Source: Actinobacteria bacterium UBA3086
GTDB taxonomy: Bacteria > Actinomycetota > Coriobacteriia > Anaerosomatales > UBA3086
DNA: 5,221 nt
Direction: 5' to 3'
Assembly: GCA_002367305.1 (NCBI GenBank)
Contig: DFBG01000027.1
Location: 4,110 to 9,330, forward strand
Position numbers and translations under genes: made by a program. Position 1 is the first letter of the stretch. The number at the start of each line of letters is the position of its first letter. This document shows positions 4,308 to 5,221 of the stretch, one piece after another. Under the pieces are notes generated by a model. It was not told where the DNA came from and did not search any database. It saw only the letters and a program-made list of their open reading frames with translations.

Positions 4308-5221
4308 ATGGACCCGAAGCAACGTAATGTGCTGTCGATCGCGCTGATCGTCGTGCTCGTCGGCGTCGCGTGGTGGGGGTTCTGGCCCTTGGATGAGAAG
4401 ATCACCCAAGGCTTGGACATCCAAGGTGGCCTGTCGGTCATTCTGACCGCACAGGAGACCAGCGCCACACCGGTCACGAACGACGTGATGGATCGTGCGG
4501 AACTTGTCGTGCGCAATCGTATCGACAAACTCGGCGCCTCAGAGGTGACCGTGCAGAGGCAGGGAGCTGATTCCTTGCTCGTTCAGCTTCCCGGTATCAA
4601 GAACTCCGAAGAGGCGCTGGATGCTCTCGGGACCACCGGTCAGCTGGAGATCAGAGATGTTGAGAGCACGGATGCCACAGGCAACCCGGTTCTCGGTCCC
4701 ATTCTGCTCACCGGTGACGTGATCACGGACGCAACGATCGGTACCGATCCCACCAGCGGTGAGATCGAGGTTGCCGTCACGTTCAACTCCGAGGGCACCA
4801 AGCAGTGGGCGGAGATCACGCGCAACCGCATTGGTCGTCAGATCGCCATCGTGCTCGACGGCAAGATCGAGTCCGCACCCGTGGTGCGTGAGGCGATTCT
4901 CGACGGCAGCACAGCCATCAGCGGTGGGTTCACCGCCGACGAGGCCAAGCGCCTTCAGACAGTGCTTGAGACCGGTGCACTGCCCGTTTCGCTCATCTTC
5001 TCCGAGTCGAGAGGCGTCAGCGCCACGCTGGGCCAGGACTCGCTGCAGAAGGGTGTGACATCGGCGCTCATCGGCCTGGGTCTCGTCATGATCTATCTGG
5101 CGCTCTACTACCGCGGATTCGGTGTCATGGCATGGCTCAGCATGATCACCTTCTCGTCGCTGTTCCTGGGAGTACTCGCGATCCTCTCAAACTACGGTTG
5201 GTTCGCTCTCTCGTTGCCGGG
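4308..5221 (+). CDS. secD: Protein translocase subunit SecD, N-terminal part (partial)
   Basis: About 304 codons are present and the frame is open to the right edge. SecD, with SecF, is a proton-motive-force-driven membrane component that helps pull preproteins out of SecYEG. Residues 8-27 form the first membrane segment, followed by the conserved GLDIQGGLSVIL (D1 motif). The periplasmic domain includes VVRNRIDKLGASE near 67 and the P1 head region. A segment near 204-250 then leads into the membrane part: ISGGFTADEAKRLQTVLETG, LPVSLIFSESRGVSATLG and DSLQKG. Membrane segments 2 and 3 lie at about 249-267 and 272-293. The sequence stops at SLPG, the start of the conserved LPG(I)AG loop before segment 4. 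The ATG at 4308 is supported by homology. AAAGG at 4296-4300 lies 7 nt upstream, while the nearer AGGAG at 4302-4306 is too close. It ends the visible operon yajC-HD-secD; secF likely follows. Confidence 0.96.
   Translation, partial: MDPKQRNVLSIALIVVLVGVAWWGFWPLDEKITQGLDIQGGLSVILTAQETSATPVTNDVMDRAELVVRNRIDKLGASEVTVQRQGADSLLVQLPGIKNSEEALDALGTTGQLEIRDVESTDATGNPVLGPILLTGDVITDATIGTDPTSGEIEVAVTFNSEGTKQWAEITRNRIGRQIAIVLDGKIESAPVVREAILDGSTAISGGFTADEAKRLQTVLETGALPVSLIFSESRGVSATLGQDSLQKGVTSALIGLGLVMIYLALYYRGFGVMAWLSMITFSSLFLGVLAILSNYGWFALSLP

Noticed and set aside
4640..4831. Minus-strand open frames opposite secD and other small antisense frames
   Set aside because: They lie wholly within well-conserved coding sequence, with no motif of their own.

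Overview
The window is GC-rich (about 60% by eye) and almost entirely coding. It holds six protein genes, two of them cut by the window edges. From left to right they are the 3' end of queA (+), a convergent two-gene module of a membrane-anchored zinc anti-sigma factor and an ECF sigma factor (both -), and then tgt, yajC, an HD-domain gene and the 5' part of secD (all +). No tRNA, rRNA, CRISPR array, insertion sequence or long repeat was seen, and no gene-free stretch exceeds about 165 bases.

The +-strand genes form the widespread queuosine/Sec cluster. QueA and Tgt work in queuosine modification of the tRNA wobble base, while YajC and SecD (with SecF presumably beyond the right edge) assist the SecYEG translocon. 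A putative HD phosphohydrolase gene sits between yajC and secD. It overlaps the end of yajC by 8 nt and is followed by secD after 38 nt. From memory, not from a search, its closely similar relatives occur in clostridia and anaerobic actinobacteria. With the base composition, short intergenic spaces and a probably leaderless tgt mRNA, this suggests a high-GC Gram-positive or actinobacterial lineage, possibly Coriobacteriia-like. That placement is tentative.

The most distinctive arrangement is the sigma/anti-sigma pair lying antisense between queA and tgt, genes that are often adjacent. The two module genes overlap by one base (TGATG), and the anti-sigma gene's 3' end overlaps the end of queA by 11 nt. 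The 162-bp divergent region between sigma and tgt carries a good ECF-type promoter (TGAACC, then CGTCCTA) directly upstream of the sigma start, implying autoregulation. It also holds a dyad overlapping the -35 element, a TAGAAT -10 element placed 6 bases before the tgt start, and a weaker ECF-like motif facing tgt. The 120-bp tgt-yajC gap holds a candidate extended -10 promoter, two small hairpins and an 8-codon mini-ORF.

Everything except the HD protein's function and the anti-sigma sensor domain belongs to well-known families. I see no clear evidence of a wholly new system. The better leads are the antisense ECF module controlling, or controlled with, the Sec cluster, and the uncharacterised HD protein embedded in the yajC-secD operon.
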